Shown: positions 16,948 through 26,943, numbered from the stretch's first letter. The stretch: DNA of 64,000 bases from CALFVT01 sp964513675 (GCA_964513675.1 CAZEOD010000005.1:1-64000), one strand, 5' to 3'. The notes: a model not told the origin generated them from the sequence alone. Translations and numbers: made by a program.

Positions 16948-19626
16948 TTAAGCAGCCGTTGCGAGATTCCGCAGCACGTAATGTAGAATACCGCCATGTT
17001 TGTAATATTCATGTTCGTTATCTGTGTCGATGCGCACTTTAACGGTGGCAATTTTAACAGATCCATCTGGGAATTTAATTTCAACATCCAGCTCACCGCG
17101 CGGCTTAAGCCCGGCAATCCCTTTAATGCTAACCGTCTCAGAGCCGTCCATGCCAAAAGCTTTCCAGCCGTCGCCATTTTGGAACTCTAGCGGCAAGACG
17201 CCCATACCGATCAAGTTAGAGCGGTGAATACGCTCAAAACTATCGGCAATAACGGCTTTCACGCCCAGCAATACTGTGCCCTTAGCCGCCCAATCGCGCG
17301 ATGACCCATTGCCGTAAAGCGAGCCTGCAAAGACGACAAGGTCACGATCATCCGCCGCATATTTTTCAGCTGCGTCAAAGATCGACATGACATCACCTGT
17401 TGGAATATATTTCGTGAGGCCGCCTTCTGTACCCGGAACCATTTGATTCTTAATACGAATATTCGCAAATGTGCCGCGCATCATGACTTCATGATTACCT
17501 CGGCGAGAGCCAAAGGAATTAAACTCAGGCTTCGGTACACCGTGGGCAGAAAGATAATCCCCCGCAGGGCCATCATGTTTAATCGCGCCCGCTGGCGAGA
17601 TATGGTCTGTCGTGATCGAGTCCCCCAAAAGCGCGAGGATATTCGCAGATTTCACATCTTCAATCACATCCGGCGTAGTGGTCATGCCGTCAAAATAAGG
17701 CGGGTTGCGCACATATGTCGACTTCGGGTTCCAGCCATAGGTCTTGCCGCCTTCGACTTTGATATCTTGCCATTGCGCGTCGCCTTTAAACACGTCAGCA
17801 TAGCGGTCCGAGAACATTTTACGGTTGATGATTTTGCGAACAACATCGGCAATTTCTTTAGATGTTGGCCAAATGTCTTTCAGGAACACGGCCTTACCCT
17901 CGGCGTCAACACCAAGCGGATCAACATCAAAATCATGATGCATAGACCCAGCCAGCGCATAAGCGACAACAAGAGGCGGTGACGCCAAGAAATTCGCTTT
18001 AATATCGGGGCCAATCCGGCCTTCAAAATTTCGGTTACCGGATAAAACGGAACAAGACACAAGGTCACCCGTCTCGATCGCCTCTGCGAGTGCAGGGGCG
18101 AGCGGGCCTGAATTACCAATACAGGTCGTACAGCCGTAACCGACAACGTCAAATCCAAGACCGTCAAGCTCGTCTTGCAAGCCTGATTTTTCCAAATATT
18201 CACCCACAACTTGTGAGCCCGGCGCGAGGGAAGTTTTTACCCACGGCTTTACATTTAATCCGCGTGCGCGCGCTTTTTGCGCAACAAGTCCCGCCGCCAT
18301 CATAACTGATGGGTTTGATGTATTGGTACATGACGTGATCGCCGCAATGAAGACATCGCCGTGATCCACAGAATAATCTTCGCCCTTAACAGCAATCGCA
18401 GAGCCGTCTTCAGGCGTTTTCTTATACTCATCACGTAGAATTTTAGCAAAATGAACATTGGCACCACTAAGGTCAAAACGGTCTTGCGGACGTTTCGGAC
18501 CGGAAATCGCAGGGCGAATAGAGGCCATCTCAAGCGCTAATGTATCCGTATATTCACAGCTCGTTTCATCGCGCCAGAAACCTTGCGCCTTGGCATAAGC
18601 CTCAACCAATTCAATGCGCTGTGTATCGCGGCCTGTGACTTCAAGGTAACGCAGGGTATCGCTATCGACGGGGAAGAACCCGCAGGTCGCGCCATATTCA
18701 GGCGCCATATTTGCGAGCGTTGCTTGATCTTCAAGAGACAGATTATCAAGGCCTTCGCCGTAAAACTCAACGAATTTACCGACAACGCCTTTCGCGCGCA
18801 GCATTTCAACCACGCGAAGTACAAGGTCAGTGGCCGTTGCGCCTTCTGGCAATGCGCCTTTAAGTTCAAACCCAATAACTTCAGGGATCAGCATAGAAAT
18901 CGGCTGACCGAGCATCGCGGCTTCGGCTTCAATACCGCCAACGCCCCAGCCGAGAACGGACAGGCCATTAATCATCGTTGTATGGCTATCGGTTCCGACA
19001 AGCGTATCTGGGAAGGCATAGGTCTTACCATCCTCGGTCTTCGTCCATACGGTTTGCGCAAGATGTTCGAGATTAACCTGATGACAAATACCTGTTCCGG
19101 GCGGAACAACGGAGAAATTATCAAAGGCTTCTTGGCCCCATTTCAAGAAGTCATAGCGCTCGCCATTGCGCTCATATTCGCGCTTAACATTTTTCTTAAA
19201 CGCATCTTGCGTGCCGTAATAATCCACCATGACAGAATGGTCGATCACAAGATGAACCGGATTAAGCGGATTAATCGCGCTGGCCTCTTTGCCTAAATTT
19301 TGCATCGCGTCACGCATGGCGGCCAAATCAACGACAGCTGGAACGCCGGTGAAATCCTGCATCAAAACCCGCGCTGGGCGATAGGCAATTTCATGTGTGG
19401 ATGTTTTTGTCTTCAGCCAATCTGCAATCGCTTCGATATCGGCTTTTGTGACCGTATTGCCATCTTCATGGCGGAGCAAATTTTCAAGCAGGACTTTCAA
19501 CGAGCGCGGCAGTTTTGAGATGCCCGTCAGGCCGTTACTTTCAGCGACTTTCAGATCGTAATAAGTATAGGTTCCGCCGCGAACAGTTAACTCGCGCTCA
19601 CATTTAAAACTGTCTAAGGATGCCAT
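16948..19626 (-). CDS. acnA: aconitate hydratase A
   Basis: Aconitase of 892 residues, the normal AcnA length. The first 4Fe-4S cysteine is in SCTNTSNPSVM and the other two in GYGCTTCIGNSGPL. DHISPAGAI and GSRRGNHEVMMRGTFAN mark the C-terminal swivel-domain region. It interconverts citrate and isocitrate in the TCA cycle, the route by which succinate from the aromatic island would be used. It is monocistronic, with 118 bp to the next gene upstream. Confidence 0.97.
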   Translation of the reverse strand: MASLDSFKCERELTVRGGTYTYYDLKVAESNGLTGISKLPRSLKVLLENLLRHEDGNTVTKADIEAIADWLKTKTSTHEIAYRPARVLMQDFTGVPAVVDLAAMRDAMQNLGKEASAINPLNPVHLVIDHSVMVDYYGTQDAFKKNVKREYERNGERYDFLKWGQEAFDNFSVVPPGTGICHQVNLEHLAQTVWTKTEDGKTYAFPDTLVGTDSHTTMINGLSVLGWGVGGIEAEAAMLGQPISMLIPEVIGFELKGALPEGATATDLVLRVVEMLRAKGVVGKFVEFYGEGLDNLSLEDQATLANMAPEYGATCGFFPVDSDTLRYLEVTGRDTQRIELVEAYAKAQGFWRDETSCEYTDTLALEMASIRPAISGPKRPQDRFDLSGANVHFAKILRDEYKKTPEDGSAIAVKGEDYSVDHGDVFIAAITSCTNTSNPSVMMAAGLVAQKARARGLNVKPWVKTSLAPGSQVVGEYLEKSGLQDELDGLGFDVVGYGCTTCIGNSGPLAPALAEAIETGDLVSCSVLSGNRNFEGRIGPDIKANFLASPPLVVAYALAGSMHHDFDVDPLGVDAEGKAVFLKDIWPTSKEIADVVRKIINRKMFSDRYADVFKGDAQWQDIKVEGGKTYGWNPKSTYVRNPPYFDGMTTTPDVIEDVKSANILALLGDSITTDHISPAGAIKHDGPAGDYLSAHGVPKPEFNSFGSRRGNHEVMMRGTFANIRIKNQMVPGTEGGLTKYIPTGDVMSIFDAAEKYAADDRDLVVFAGSLYGNGSSRDWAAKGTVLLGVKAVIADSFERIHRSNLIGMGVLPLEFQNGDGWKAFGMDGSETVSIKGIAGLKPRGELDVEIKFPDGSVKIATVKVRIDTDNEHEYYKHGGILHYVLRNLATAA

Positions 19627-19744
19627 TTGAAACCTCTTTATAATATCATCAAATTTGAGCTGCTTATATCATCCTGACAGCCGCGTGCAATTCATATTCA
19701 AGTGAGTTGGGCGCGAATAACAGGGCCGCGCCGCCGTAACGCGG

Positions 19745-20380
19745 TTATTTTACCGCATCTTCGCCCTTGATCTTGCCGTTTTTCATGATGAACGGCAGTT
19801 GCGTCATCGTGAAAAGAATCGTGAGCGGCAAAAAGCCGAAAACTTTGAATTTGACCCAAAAATCCTCACCATAAATCCGCCAAACATATTCATTTATCGC
19901 GGCGAGTACAAAAAAGAAGATCCCCCACCGAATGGCGAGATTATTCCACGCCTTAATTGGCATTTCAATCGCCTCGCCCATAATCATCTGGATCACGTTT
20001 TTCTTGAAAACAACACCGCCAAGAACGCCGATCCCAAACAGCGCATTAATCACGGTCGGCTTCATATAAATAAAGCGGGGGTCTTTGAAAACATAAGACA
20101 GCCCCGCGCTACCCACGACCAAAAGCGTGGTAAATAAAAGCATCTTCGGGATGGCCCCATGCTTAACCGTTGAATAAATCAAGCTTAGCGTCGACAGTCC
20201 GCCCAAAATAATCGCGGCTATATAAATCGCCGTCTTCGGATCCGGCAATGTGCGTTTTAAATATAAATAGGCGATGAAAAATATAAGCAGCGGACCAAAT
20301 TCGAGCCACTGTGAGGGTTTCGATTTTGATAGCTTTGCTTGCTGCGTTAAATCGTCTGAGGGTAATGTCGGCTTTGTCAT
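19745..20380 (-). CDS. ispZ: inner-membrane septation protein A (YciB/IspZ)
   Basis: Membrane protein of 211 residues with about six hydrophobic segments. LEFGPLLIFFIAYLY and LFGIGVLGGVVFKKN, followed by NLAIRWGIFFFVLAAINE, are conserved in the septation-protein-A family, which acts at the division site and in envelope stability. The start MTKPTLPSDD at 20380 is preferred to upstream methionines because the family core begins soon after it. Confidence 0.85.
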   Translation of the reverse strand: MTKPTLPSDDLTQQAKLSKSKPSQWLEFGPLLIFFIAYLYLKRTLPDPKTAIYIAAIILGGLSTLSLIYSTVKHGAIPKMLLFTTLLVVGSAGLSYVFKDPRFIYMKPTVINALFGIGVLGGVVFKKNVIQMIMGEAIEMPIKAWNNLAIRWGIFFFVLAAINEYVWRIYGEDFWVKFKVFGFLPLTILFTMTQLPFIMKNGKIKGEDAVK

Positions 20381-20525
20381 GGCCTGCATGTGCCTTATTC
20401 CGGCCGAGCTCGCAAGATGAAAAGGGGGAATATCAAACATCGTGACAGCCGCCATGTCTTAACTTGCACCGCGCGTAAGCCAGTTGTAACATGCGCCGTA
20501 ATTAAAAATAACATAAGAGCTTCGC

Positions 20526-22595
20526 ATGACTTTTGACTTTTTGATTAAATCTGCGGCCTTTTCGGCCCTCCTGTTTAGCCTTTCTGCGGCGGCTCCGCTA
20601 AGCCGTGCCGAGGACGCGCCTGCGCCGTCTCGATTCACCGCCGAGCATGTCTTTGATTTGGAATTTGCCGATGACCCCCAAATCAGCCCCGATGGGCAGA
20701 CGGTGGTTTACGTGCGACGCTCTATGGACCGCATCAACGACGCCATCCATGATGACCTTTGGACGTTAGATGTTCGTAGCGGCGCGCATCGCCCGCTTAT
20801 CGCTGGCGGCGCGCCGGCCAATCGCCCGCGCTGGTCGCCAGACGGAACGCGGCTATTATATAACACCAAAAATGAGGGACAATCAGAGCTGCGGCTTCAT
20901 TTCATGGATACGGATAAATCTGTCTCCCTTGGCAATTTCGCCGCCAAGCCCAATGACGCCGTCTGGTCACGCGATGGCAAACATATCGCCTTTCGCATGT
21001 TCACGCCAAGTGACGCCCCGAAATTTGCAACGGCACCCAAAGCGCCCAAAGGTGCCAAATGGCCAGAGCCTATGCGCATATTTGATGATGTCACCTTTCG
21101 CAGCGACGGCGCAGGCTATCTCAGCGAAGGCGCCAATCATATTTATACGATACCTGCCGGCGGCGGCAGCCCGCGCCAAGTCACATTTGGCGAGGTCGAT
21201 TACACCGCCCCCGCATGGCGCGATGACAAAACGCTCCTTGTCGTTGGCAATCAAGCGAAAGACCGAGATTTCGACCCGATTGAAAGTGAGATATATGCGC
21301 TTGATCTTGGCACGCTAACTCTGCGCGCTTTGACGACACGCGACGGGCCAGATCATAGTCCAAGCGTGTCGCCCGATGGCCGTAAAATTGCCTTTCTCGG
21401 CTATGATGACAAAGTCCTGTCCTATCAGGCGAGTCATCTTTATGTGATGGACGCCGACGGCGGAAATATCCAACACATCAGCCAAGGCCACGACCGTTCA
21501 GTGAGCCGTTTTGCGTGGCGCGGAGATAGCCGTGCGCTTATAACGCAAGTCGAAAATAAAGGCGCGATAGAGCTGCGTAGTTTCAGCCTTAACGGCGGAG
21601 CCCCGAAAATATTGGCGGCAGGCCTTGGCGGCACATCTTTCGGCCGGCCTTATGCCAGCGCGAGTTTTTCTCTCTCCGCCAGCTCCCGCCCCAGCTTTGC
21701 TTATACAACAGGCGACGCCAATAGCCCCGCCGATATTACGGTCAAAAGCTTTAGCGGCACCCCCAAACGCTTGACGGCGCTGAATGATGATCTGCTACCT
21801 TTTCTTAAAATGGCCACGATTGAAGAGATCACCGTTCCATCACGTTTCGACGGAAAAGAGATTCAGGCGTGGATTGCATTCCCGCCAGATTTCAAAGCCG
21901 ATGGTAGCGACCCGATGATCCTTGAAATTCACGGCGGCCCTTACACGATGTATGGCCCGTTTTTCAGTGCTGAAATTCAGCGCTATGCAGCCGAGGGCTA
22001 TGTCACCGTTTACGTCAACCCTCGCGGTTCGACGGGCTACGGCGAAGATTTCTCGCTGCTAATTGATAAAAACTATCCCGGCGAAGATTACGACGATCTT
22101 GAGACCATTACGGATTATCTGATCGAGAAAAACTATGTCGATCCAAACCGCTTATTTGTAACGGGCGGCTCTGGCGGCGGGGTTTTGACCTCTTGGATTA
22201 TTGGCAAGACGAGCCGCTATGCAGCAGCGGCTACGATCAAACCTGTCATTAACTGGCTATCTATGGCGCTAACAGCGGATATTGGCCCCTATGTGAAGCG
22301 GCATTGGATACGGGAAAATCCGTGGGAAAATCCAGAGGCCTATTGGGAGCGCTCCCCGCTATCATTGGTCGGGAATGTGACCACGCCAACACTTGTTATG
22401 GTCGGCGAGGAGGATCACCGCACGCCGACATGGGAAGCTGAGCAATATTACGGCGCACTCAAGCTTAAAGGCGTCGAAACGGCCTTGATCCGCGTCCCGG
22501 AGGCATCGCATTACATTGCCAAACGGCCAAGCCGCCTGATTGCGAAAACCGATAATATTATGGGCTGGTTTAAAAAGTTTGATTCAGAAAAATAA
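20526..22595 (+). CDS. secreted S9-family prolyl oligopeptidase/acylaminoacyl peptidase
   Basis: Peptidase of 689 residues with a signal peptide (cleavage near SRAED), an N-terminal WD40/TolB-like beta-propeller carrying repeated SPDG turns, and a C-terminal alpha/beta hydrolase. The nucleophile is in TGGSGGGVLTSW, Asp is in VGEEDHRTPTW and His in EASHYIAK. It should trim peptides in the periplasm or outside the cell. It is convergent with trpA across a terminator. Confidence 0.9.
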   Translation: MTFDFLIKSAAFSALLFSLSAAAPLSRAEDAPAPSRFTAEHVFDLEFADDPQISPDGQTVVYVRRSMDRINDAIHDDLWTLDVRSGAHRPLIAGGAPANRPRWSPDGTRLLYNTKNEGQSELRLHFMDTDKSVSLGNFAAKPNDAVWSRDGKHIAFRMFTPSDAPKFATAPKAPKGAKWPEPMRIFDDVTFRSDGAGYLSEGANHIYTIPAGGGSPRQVTFGEVDYTAPAWRDDKTLLVVGNQAKDRDFDPIESEIYALDLGTLTLRALTTRDGPDHSPSVSPDGRKIAFLGYDDKVLSYQASHLYVMDADGGNIQHISQGHDRSVSRFAWRGDSRALITQVENKGAIELRSFSLNGGAPKILAAGLGGTSFGRPYASASFSLSASSRPSFAYTTGDANSPADITVKSFSGTPKRLTALNDDLLPFLKMATIEEITVPSRFDGKEIQAWIAFPPDFKADGSDPMILEIHGGPYTMYGPFFSAEIQRYAAEGYVTVYVNPRGSTGYGEDFSLLIDKNYPGEDYDDLETITDYLIEKNYVDPNRLFVTGGSGGGVLTSWIIGKTSRYAAAATIKPVINWLSMALTADIGPYVKRHWIRENPWENPEAYWERSPLSLVGNVTTPTLVMVGEEDHRTPTWEAEQYYGALKLKGVETALIRVPEASHYIAKRPSRLIAKTDNIMGWFKKFDSEK

Positions 22596-22601
22596 GAAAA
22601 A

Positions 22602-22624
22602 CGAGACGGTTTAAAATCGTCTCG
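22602..22624 (-). terminator. intrinsic terminator between the S9 peptidase and trpA
   Basis: CGAGACG (22602-22608) pairs with CGTCTCG (22618-22624). On the minus strand it is followed by a T-rich run, so it mainly terminates trpA. The plus-strand T tract is weaker. Confidence 0.75.
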
Positions 22625-22631
22625 GCTTTAC

Positions 22632-23423
22632 TTACTCGCCATGAGCCGCTTTGGCGAGTGAGCGAATTAAATCAACCGCTGCGTCATGGCCCTCTTCATG
22701 GAAGGTTTTAACAATCACTGTCCCGACAACTACGCCGTCGGAATCTTGCGCGACTTCAGCGGCACGCTCCGGCGTTTTTACACCAAAGCCGACGACAACT
22801 GGCAGGCTCGCCGCGGCGCGGATATGGGCGACTTGGTCTTTGACCGATCCGGCCTGCGCAAAACTTGCGCCGGTAATCCCCGTCATGGAGACATAATAAA
22901 CAAAGCCTTTTGTGCCTTGCACAACCTTCGGCAGACGCTCGGCATCTGTTGTCGGCGTGGCAAGACGGATAAGCGCCAAATCTTGGATGTCAAAGGCGGC
23001 CCGTAGCTCGGCATCTTCTTCGGGCGGAAGATCAACAATAATCGCGCCGTCAACACCCGCTTTTTTCGCAGCTTCTGCAAAAGCCGCATAGCCCATATGG
23101 TGAATTGGGTTGCAATATCCCATCACAATTATTGGAGTTGTTTGATTATCCTTTCGAAACTCCGCCGCCATCTCAAGGACGCTGCTTAGGGTCGCCCCGC
23201 CTTCGCGGGCGCGAATACCTGACTCTTCAATCACAGGGCCGTCAGCCATAGGGTCCGTAAAAGGGATGCCCAGTTCAATAATATCAACGCCCGCCTGCGG
23301 CATGGCGTTAAGCAAAGCTTGCGACGCCGCGCGGTCAGGATCACCGCCCATCATATAAGCTACAAAAACGGCCCCGCTTTTAGCTTTACGCGCGGCAAAT
23401 GTCTTATCAATACGTGCGGTCAT
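22632..23423 (-). CDS. trpA: tryptophan synthase alpha chain
   Basis: TrpA of 263 residues. It contains VAYMMGGDPD, the catalytic ELGIPFTDPMADGPVIE segment, VDLPPEED and VVGFGVKTPE. It converts indole-3-glycerol phosphate to indole and glyceraldehyde 3-phosphate in the TrpAB complex. The start MTARIDKTF at 23423 matches the family N-terminus; upstream methionines are rejected. Unusually, trpB is not next to it, since the region upstream is non-coding and then zur. Confidence 0.95.
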   Translation of the reverse strand: MTARIDKTFAARKAKSGAVFVAYMMGGDPDRAASQALLNAMPQAGVDIIELGIPFTDPMADGPVIEESGIRAREGGATLSSVLEMAAEFRKDNQTTPIIVMGYCNPIHHMGYAAFAEAAKKAGVDGAIIVDLPPEEDAELRAAFDIQDLALIRLATPTTDAERLPKVVQGTKGFVYYVSMTGITGASFAQAGSVKDQVAHIRAAASLPVVVGFGVKTPERAAEVAQDSDGVVVGTVIVKTFHEEGHDAAVDLIRSLAKAAHGE

Positions 23424-23741
23424 AACTATCCTATCATCCAGCGGCGCTTTTAAATCGCTCTGCATATGATTGCTAGGCCCAATTTGATAATTTTATGCAA
23501 AGCATGGCGCATATAAGTCATCGTGACGCTGGATAATAGAAAAAGGCTCTTTAGCAAAAGCGGCAGCTGATCGTCGGCCCAGATCACCGCCATATATAGA
23601 GCGGCCTCGACACTAACTATATTTTGCCCGCGCGGCCTGCCTTTGTCGTCTTTGGCCATCTTAATTATGTAGATTATTGGCGTGATATGCTTGACGATCA
23701 CCCAGATTATCGGCAAGATTTAACGCTATAAGGCGGCCTCT
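23424..23741. other. 318-bp intergenic region between trpA and zur
   Basis: It should hold divergent promoters for trpA and zur. An 88-codon minus-strand frame (23450-23716) has no recognisable motif and probably is not a gene. I see no clear palindrome or tRNA here. Confidence 0.4.
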
Positions 23742-24170
23742 ATGACGACATCACTTCTTGAAAAAGCGGCTCACTATTGTGAGGATAATAAATACCGCTT
23801 CACCGCGCCTAGAAAATATGTTCTGGATATTATTGCAACAAGCTCTAAGTCGCTCGGCGCTTATGAGATTTTAGATCAGCTTGGTAAAATGATTGATAAT
23901 CCCAAACCGCCCACCGTTTATCGCGCCATTGATTTTTGGCAAAAACACGGCTTTATTCATCGCATAGAAAGTTTAAACGCTTATAAGGCCTGCGAAGCTG
24001 GGCATCGGCATAAAGGCTCGCATTTCATGATCTGCGATGATTGCGGTGAGGTTATTGAAACACATCTATGCGACTTGCCGCAAAGCTTAAAAGACAGTCT
24101 CGCGCAGCAAGCGTTTAAGCCCTCACGCTGGAGTTTTGAAATACACGGTGTTTGTAGCCTCTGTATTTAA
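23742..24170 (+). CDS. zur: Fur-family zinc uptake regulator
   Basis: Fur-type repressor of 142 residues. PPTVYRAIDFWQKHGFIHRIES is the DNA-binding wing region typical of Zur. KACEAGHRHKGSHFMICDDCGEVIE supplies the structural CxxC and zinc-sensing His/Cys ligands, with a second C-x2-C at the C-terminus (CSLC). With zinc bound it would repress uptake genes. The neighbouring His-rich, ABC and TonB genes are the natural targets. Confidence 0.85.
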   Translation: MTTSLLEKAAHYCEDNKYRFTAPRKYVLDIIATSSKSLGAYEILDQLGKMIDNPKPPTVYRAIDFWQKHGFIHRIESLNAYKACEAGHRHKGSHFMICDDCGEVIETHLCDLPQSLKDSLAQQAFKPSRWSFEIHGVCSLCI

Positions 24171-24203
24171 ATTTATCTTTTTCTTTGAAAGAAAGATCAC
24201 CTC

Positions 24204-24560
24204 ATGAAATCTAATATAGCCTTCGATAAGAGCGGAATTGCCGTCTCATTACTTTGCATTGTCCATTGCTTATTCCTCCCCATTATTGGAGCGGTCTTGC
24301 CGATAATCGGGACATGGTCGGATATTGAATGGGTTCATAAAGCCTTGGTCTTTCTCGCCTTTCCCCTTGCGGTCAGCATTATCGTCGCGCCTGTGCCGTT
24401 TTATATCCGTATTTTAGCGGCCCTTGGCGTGAGCCTTTTATTTGCGTCAGCCTTTTTCGAGCCCTTGCATGATATTGAAACCCATTTAACTGTCACAGGA
24501 GCTCTTATCCTCGCCGGCTTACATATCATGCGGCTACGTCAAGAAGCGCATAGGCATTAG
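24204..24560 (+). CDS. MerC-domain small membrane protein
   Basis: Protein of 118 residues with four predicted membrane helices. The early paired cysteine region LLCIVHCLFLP is the MerC family signature for metal binding. MerC proteins carry Hg(II) inward, but many sit in zinc loci without mer genes. It follows zur by 33 bp on the same strand and could be co-transcribed. A role in zinc handling is inferred from context. Confidence 0.7.
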   Translation: MKSNIAFDKSGIAVSLLCIVHCLFLPIIGAVLPIIGTWSDIEWVHKALVFLAFPLAVSIIVAPVPFYIRILAALGVSLLFASAFFEPLHDIETHLTVTGALILAGLHIMRLRQEAHRH

Positions 24561-24625
24561 CCCCTCGCGAAAATTTTACACGCCAGAAGATTGACCCCTA
24601 CCTTAGCTGAGTGTAGGAGTATTCT

Positions 24626-24991
24626 ATGAAAAAGCTTATTATACCCTCAGCCGTGCTACTCGCCGCCTTCTCTTTAACAGGCACAAGCTTCGCCTGCGAC
24701 CTGCATGGGGCCGGATATGGCAGCTTTGGCATTAGAGGGGCCAACTGGCAGCCTTATAACCCGCAAGTTTCAACAACGGACCCTGCTTTTTCTGACAATG
24801 AATATAGCTCGGCGACAAATTACGATAGCGTGCCAGCCAATAAAGCCAAGCCTAGCTTTTCTAACGCAGCCGCTCTGGCCGCAACAAAGGCCAAATCGCG
24901 CTTTGCTCAGAAGAGCAAACCCAAAAAGCTATCTTTATCCGCTTTAAAATCGAAATCCAAAAAAGCAGCCGCTTTAAATACGGATCGTTAA
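24626..24991 (+). CDS. small secreted Lys/Ser/Ala-rich protein of unknown function
   Basis: Protein of 121 residues with a signal peptide (MKKLIIPSAVLLAAFSLTGTSFA) and a mature start CDLHGAG. The C-terminal third is rich in Lys, Ser and Ala. I do not recognise the family. GTAGGAG lies about 7 bases before the ATG. Its 3' end overlaps the convergent permease gene by 18 bp. Position in the zinc block suggests an envelope or metal-related role. Confidence 0.6.
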   Translation: MKKLIIPSAVLLAAFSLTGTSFACDLHGAGYGSFGIRGANWQPYNPQVSTTDPAFSDNEYSSATNYDSVPANKAKPSFSNAAALAATKAKSRFAQKSKPKKLSLSALKSKSKKAAALNTDR

Positions 24992-26245
24992 TCCATCTGC
25001 GAGAGATCGTTTCAACGCTATCAAGGCTGGAATTAACCCAAGCCCTGCCGATATAAGCGTTATCCCCACCACGACATAAAGATCAAACACACCCGGCCAA
25101 AGCGTCAATGTGCTGATATTAAACCGCGCCTCTAAGAACGGGCGGAATATCCATAAAAGCCCATATAAAACGACAAGCCCGAGCGTGCTGCCGATAAAGG
25201 CGAGAAGCGCAGCTTCACTAATAAGCAATGTCAGAATATGCCGTCCTCTCGCCCCCATAGCCCGTAATATAGCCATTTCGCGGCGGCGCTCATTTAGAGA
25301 TGTCAGAATGGAGGTTAAAATTCCAATCAGGCCCACCGCGATTACAAATAATGAAATCACCGCCAAAGCACGCTCTACAACCGATACAACGCCCCACAAC
25401 TGGCTGAGCGCAATGCCGGGAATCACCGCCTGCAAAGGCTCGGCTTCATATGTGTTCAAATCACGTTGCAGTTTTAATGTTCCGATACGCGATGTCGCGC
25501 CGACTAATATTGCCGTGATGCTCTCGGGTGTTAGCGCTTGTGTCCGTAATTTATCCGGCGTGCTTAAGCGGCTGAGCGGTGTTGGCGTGCCGTTATTCCA
25601 GCCGACATGTATGGCTTCAATCGCCGCGAGGCTGACAAAAACGGAGCGGTCAACCGGCGTTCCAGTTGGCTTTAAAATGCCTGCCACGCGAAAGGGTAGA
25701 TTATCATGATTAACGAAGCTGGTTTTTCCAAGGCCATGCGCCAAGGTCAGCCGCGTGGATAAATCATAATCCAGCTCTCTTGCGACCTGCGCGCCTAAAA
25801 CCACATCAAATAAATCAGAAAAGGCCCTCCCGTCTTGGAAGGTTAGATCTTGCGAATCTGCATATTTATAGCGCGCAAAATAATCAGGTGTTGTGCCGAC
25901 GACGCGGAAACCCCGATGAGAATCGCCCAGACTTATAGGAACGGCCCAATCAACATCTCTACGTTGGGCGATATCTTCATAGGTCTGCCAGGTGACATTA
26001 TTTGTTGGATCACCAATTTGAAACACCGAATAAAGGACAAGATTAATCGGGCTAGACCGCGCGCCGACAATCACATCTGTATCGCTAATCGTGCGCTCAA
26101 AACTGGTGCGGGTACTTTGGCGTAAGTTTTCCACCGCGACAAATAACAAAACGGCGGCAGCAATAGAAATCACGGTTAAAATAGCCGTGACTTTACGCGC
26201 CCATAAGGACTGTAGCGCCAAAGTTAAAACAGCGAAACCTCTCAT
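24974..26245 (-). CDS. MacB/FtsX-type ABC transporter permease of the Zrg-like system
   Basis: Permease of 423 residues: one N-terminal membrane helix, a periplasmic domain of about 230 residues, then three C-terminal helices (FtsX fold) with LNERRREMAILRAMGARG in the coupling region. Such permeases work by mechanotransmission rather than by moving substrate through a channel. It overlaps the ATPase gene by 4 bp and ends the operon zrgA-DUF3299-ATPase-permease. A zinc-related role follows from ZrgA. Confidence 0.8.
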   Translation of the reverse strand: MRGFAVLTLALQSLWARKVTAILTVISIAAAVLLFVAVENLRQSTRTSFERTISDTDVIVGARSSPINLVLYSVFQIGDPTNNVTWQTYEDIAQRRDVDWAVPISLGDSHRGFRVVGTTPDYFARYKYADSQDLTFQDGRAFSDLFDVVLGAQVARELDYDLSTRLTLAHGLGKTSFVNHDNLPFRVAGILKPTGTPVDRSVFVSLAAIEAIHVGWNNGTPTPLSRLSTPDKLRTQALTPESITAILVGATSRIGTLKLQRDLNTYEAEPLQAVIPGIALSQLWGVVSVVERALAVISLFVIAVGLIGILTSILTSLNERRREMAILRAMGARGRHILTLLISEAALLAFIGSTLGLVVLYGLLWIFRPFLEARFNISTLTLWPGVFDLYVVVGITLISAGLGLIPALIALKRSLADGLTIRI

Positions 26246-26943
26246 GGCGCGGCAGCCCGGTTCAGTTTTGACAAGCTCACAGAGCGGTCAAAATGTGCCG
26301 CGATCGTTTGATCGTGACTAACAAAAAGAAGGCTGCTGCCAAATTTTTTGCGCTGCTCATTGAGCAAATCAATAAACCTGTCACGATTGTCATGATCGAG
26401 CGCGGACGTAGGTTCATCTGCAATAATTAAATCCGGCCCCCCAATCAAGGCGCGCGCGACGGCGACCCGTTGCTGCTGCCCGACGCTAAGCTCACCAACG
26501 GGACGTTTTAGCTCACTCTCAGTGAGCCCAAGCCCGCGGATGAGCGTTTCAGCCGCTTTCACAACAGAGCCGTAAGTTTCAACCGCATGGCACTGGCGCT
26601 TGAGCGAGAAGCGACAGGGCAAGATACAATTTTGGATAACGCCAAGATAGGGCAGCAGATTAAATTGCTGAAAAATAATTCCAAGATGATCCGCTCTTAT
26701 TTGATCTCGCCGCGCAGCCGATATCGTCGTTAAGTCATCTCCGCAGATCGAGATGTGGCCTGATTTGGCGTCTAACACACCGCCAATCAAACCTAAAAGA
26801 GTGCTTTTTCCAGACCCGCTAGGCCCGCGCAAAAATACGCTTTCCCCGGGCTGAATAGAAAACTGGTCGATATTAATAAGTTTATGGTCAGCGCTATAAC
26901 CAAATTGGAGTGCGCTTAAGCTTAGGACGGACTCAATATTCAT
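26242..26943 (-). CDS. ABC transporter ATP-binding protein (LolD/MacB type)
   Basis: ATPase of 233 residues. Walker A is GPSGSGKST, the Q-loop lies in IIFQQFNLLPYLG, the signature is LSVGQQQRVAVARAL and Walker B is LIIADEPTSALD, followed by the switch histidine in FVSHDQ. ATG 26943 lies inside the end of the DUF3299 gene; an upstream TTG at 26952 is less likely. It partners the FtsX-type permease. Confidence 0.85.
   Translation of the reverse strand: MNIESVLSLSALQFGYSADHKLINIDQFSIQPGESVFLRGPSGSGKSTLLGLIGGVLDAKSGHISICGDDLTTISAARRDQIRADHLGIIFQQFNLLPYLGVIQNCILPCRFSLKRQCHAVETYGSVVKAAETLIRGLGLTESELKRPVGELSVGQQQRVAVARALIGGPDLIIADEPTSALDHDNRDRFIDLLNEQRKKFGSSLLFVSHDQTIAAHFDRSVSLSKLNRAAAP

Noticed and set aside
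16948..19626. Long plus-strand open frames opposite aconitase
   Set aside because: They are antisense shadows of a well-conserved gene and show no motifs.
23450..23716. 88-codon minus-strand frame between trpA and zur
   Set aside because: No SD, no domain, atypical composition, and it overlaps the trpA leader; probably chance.
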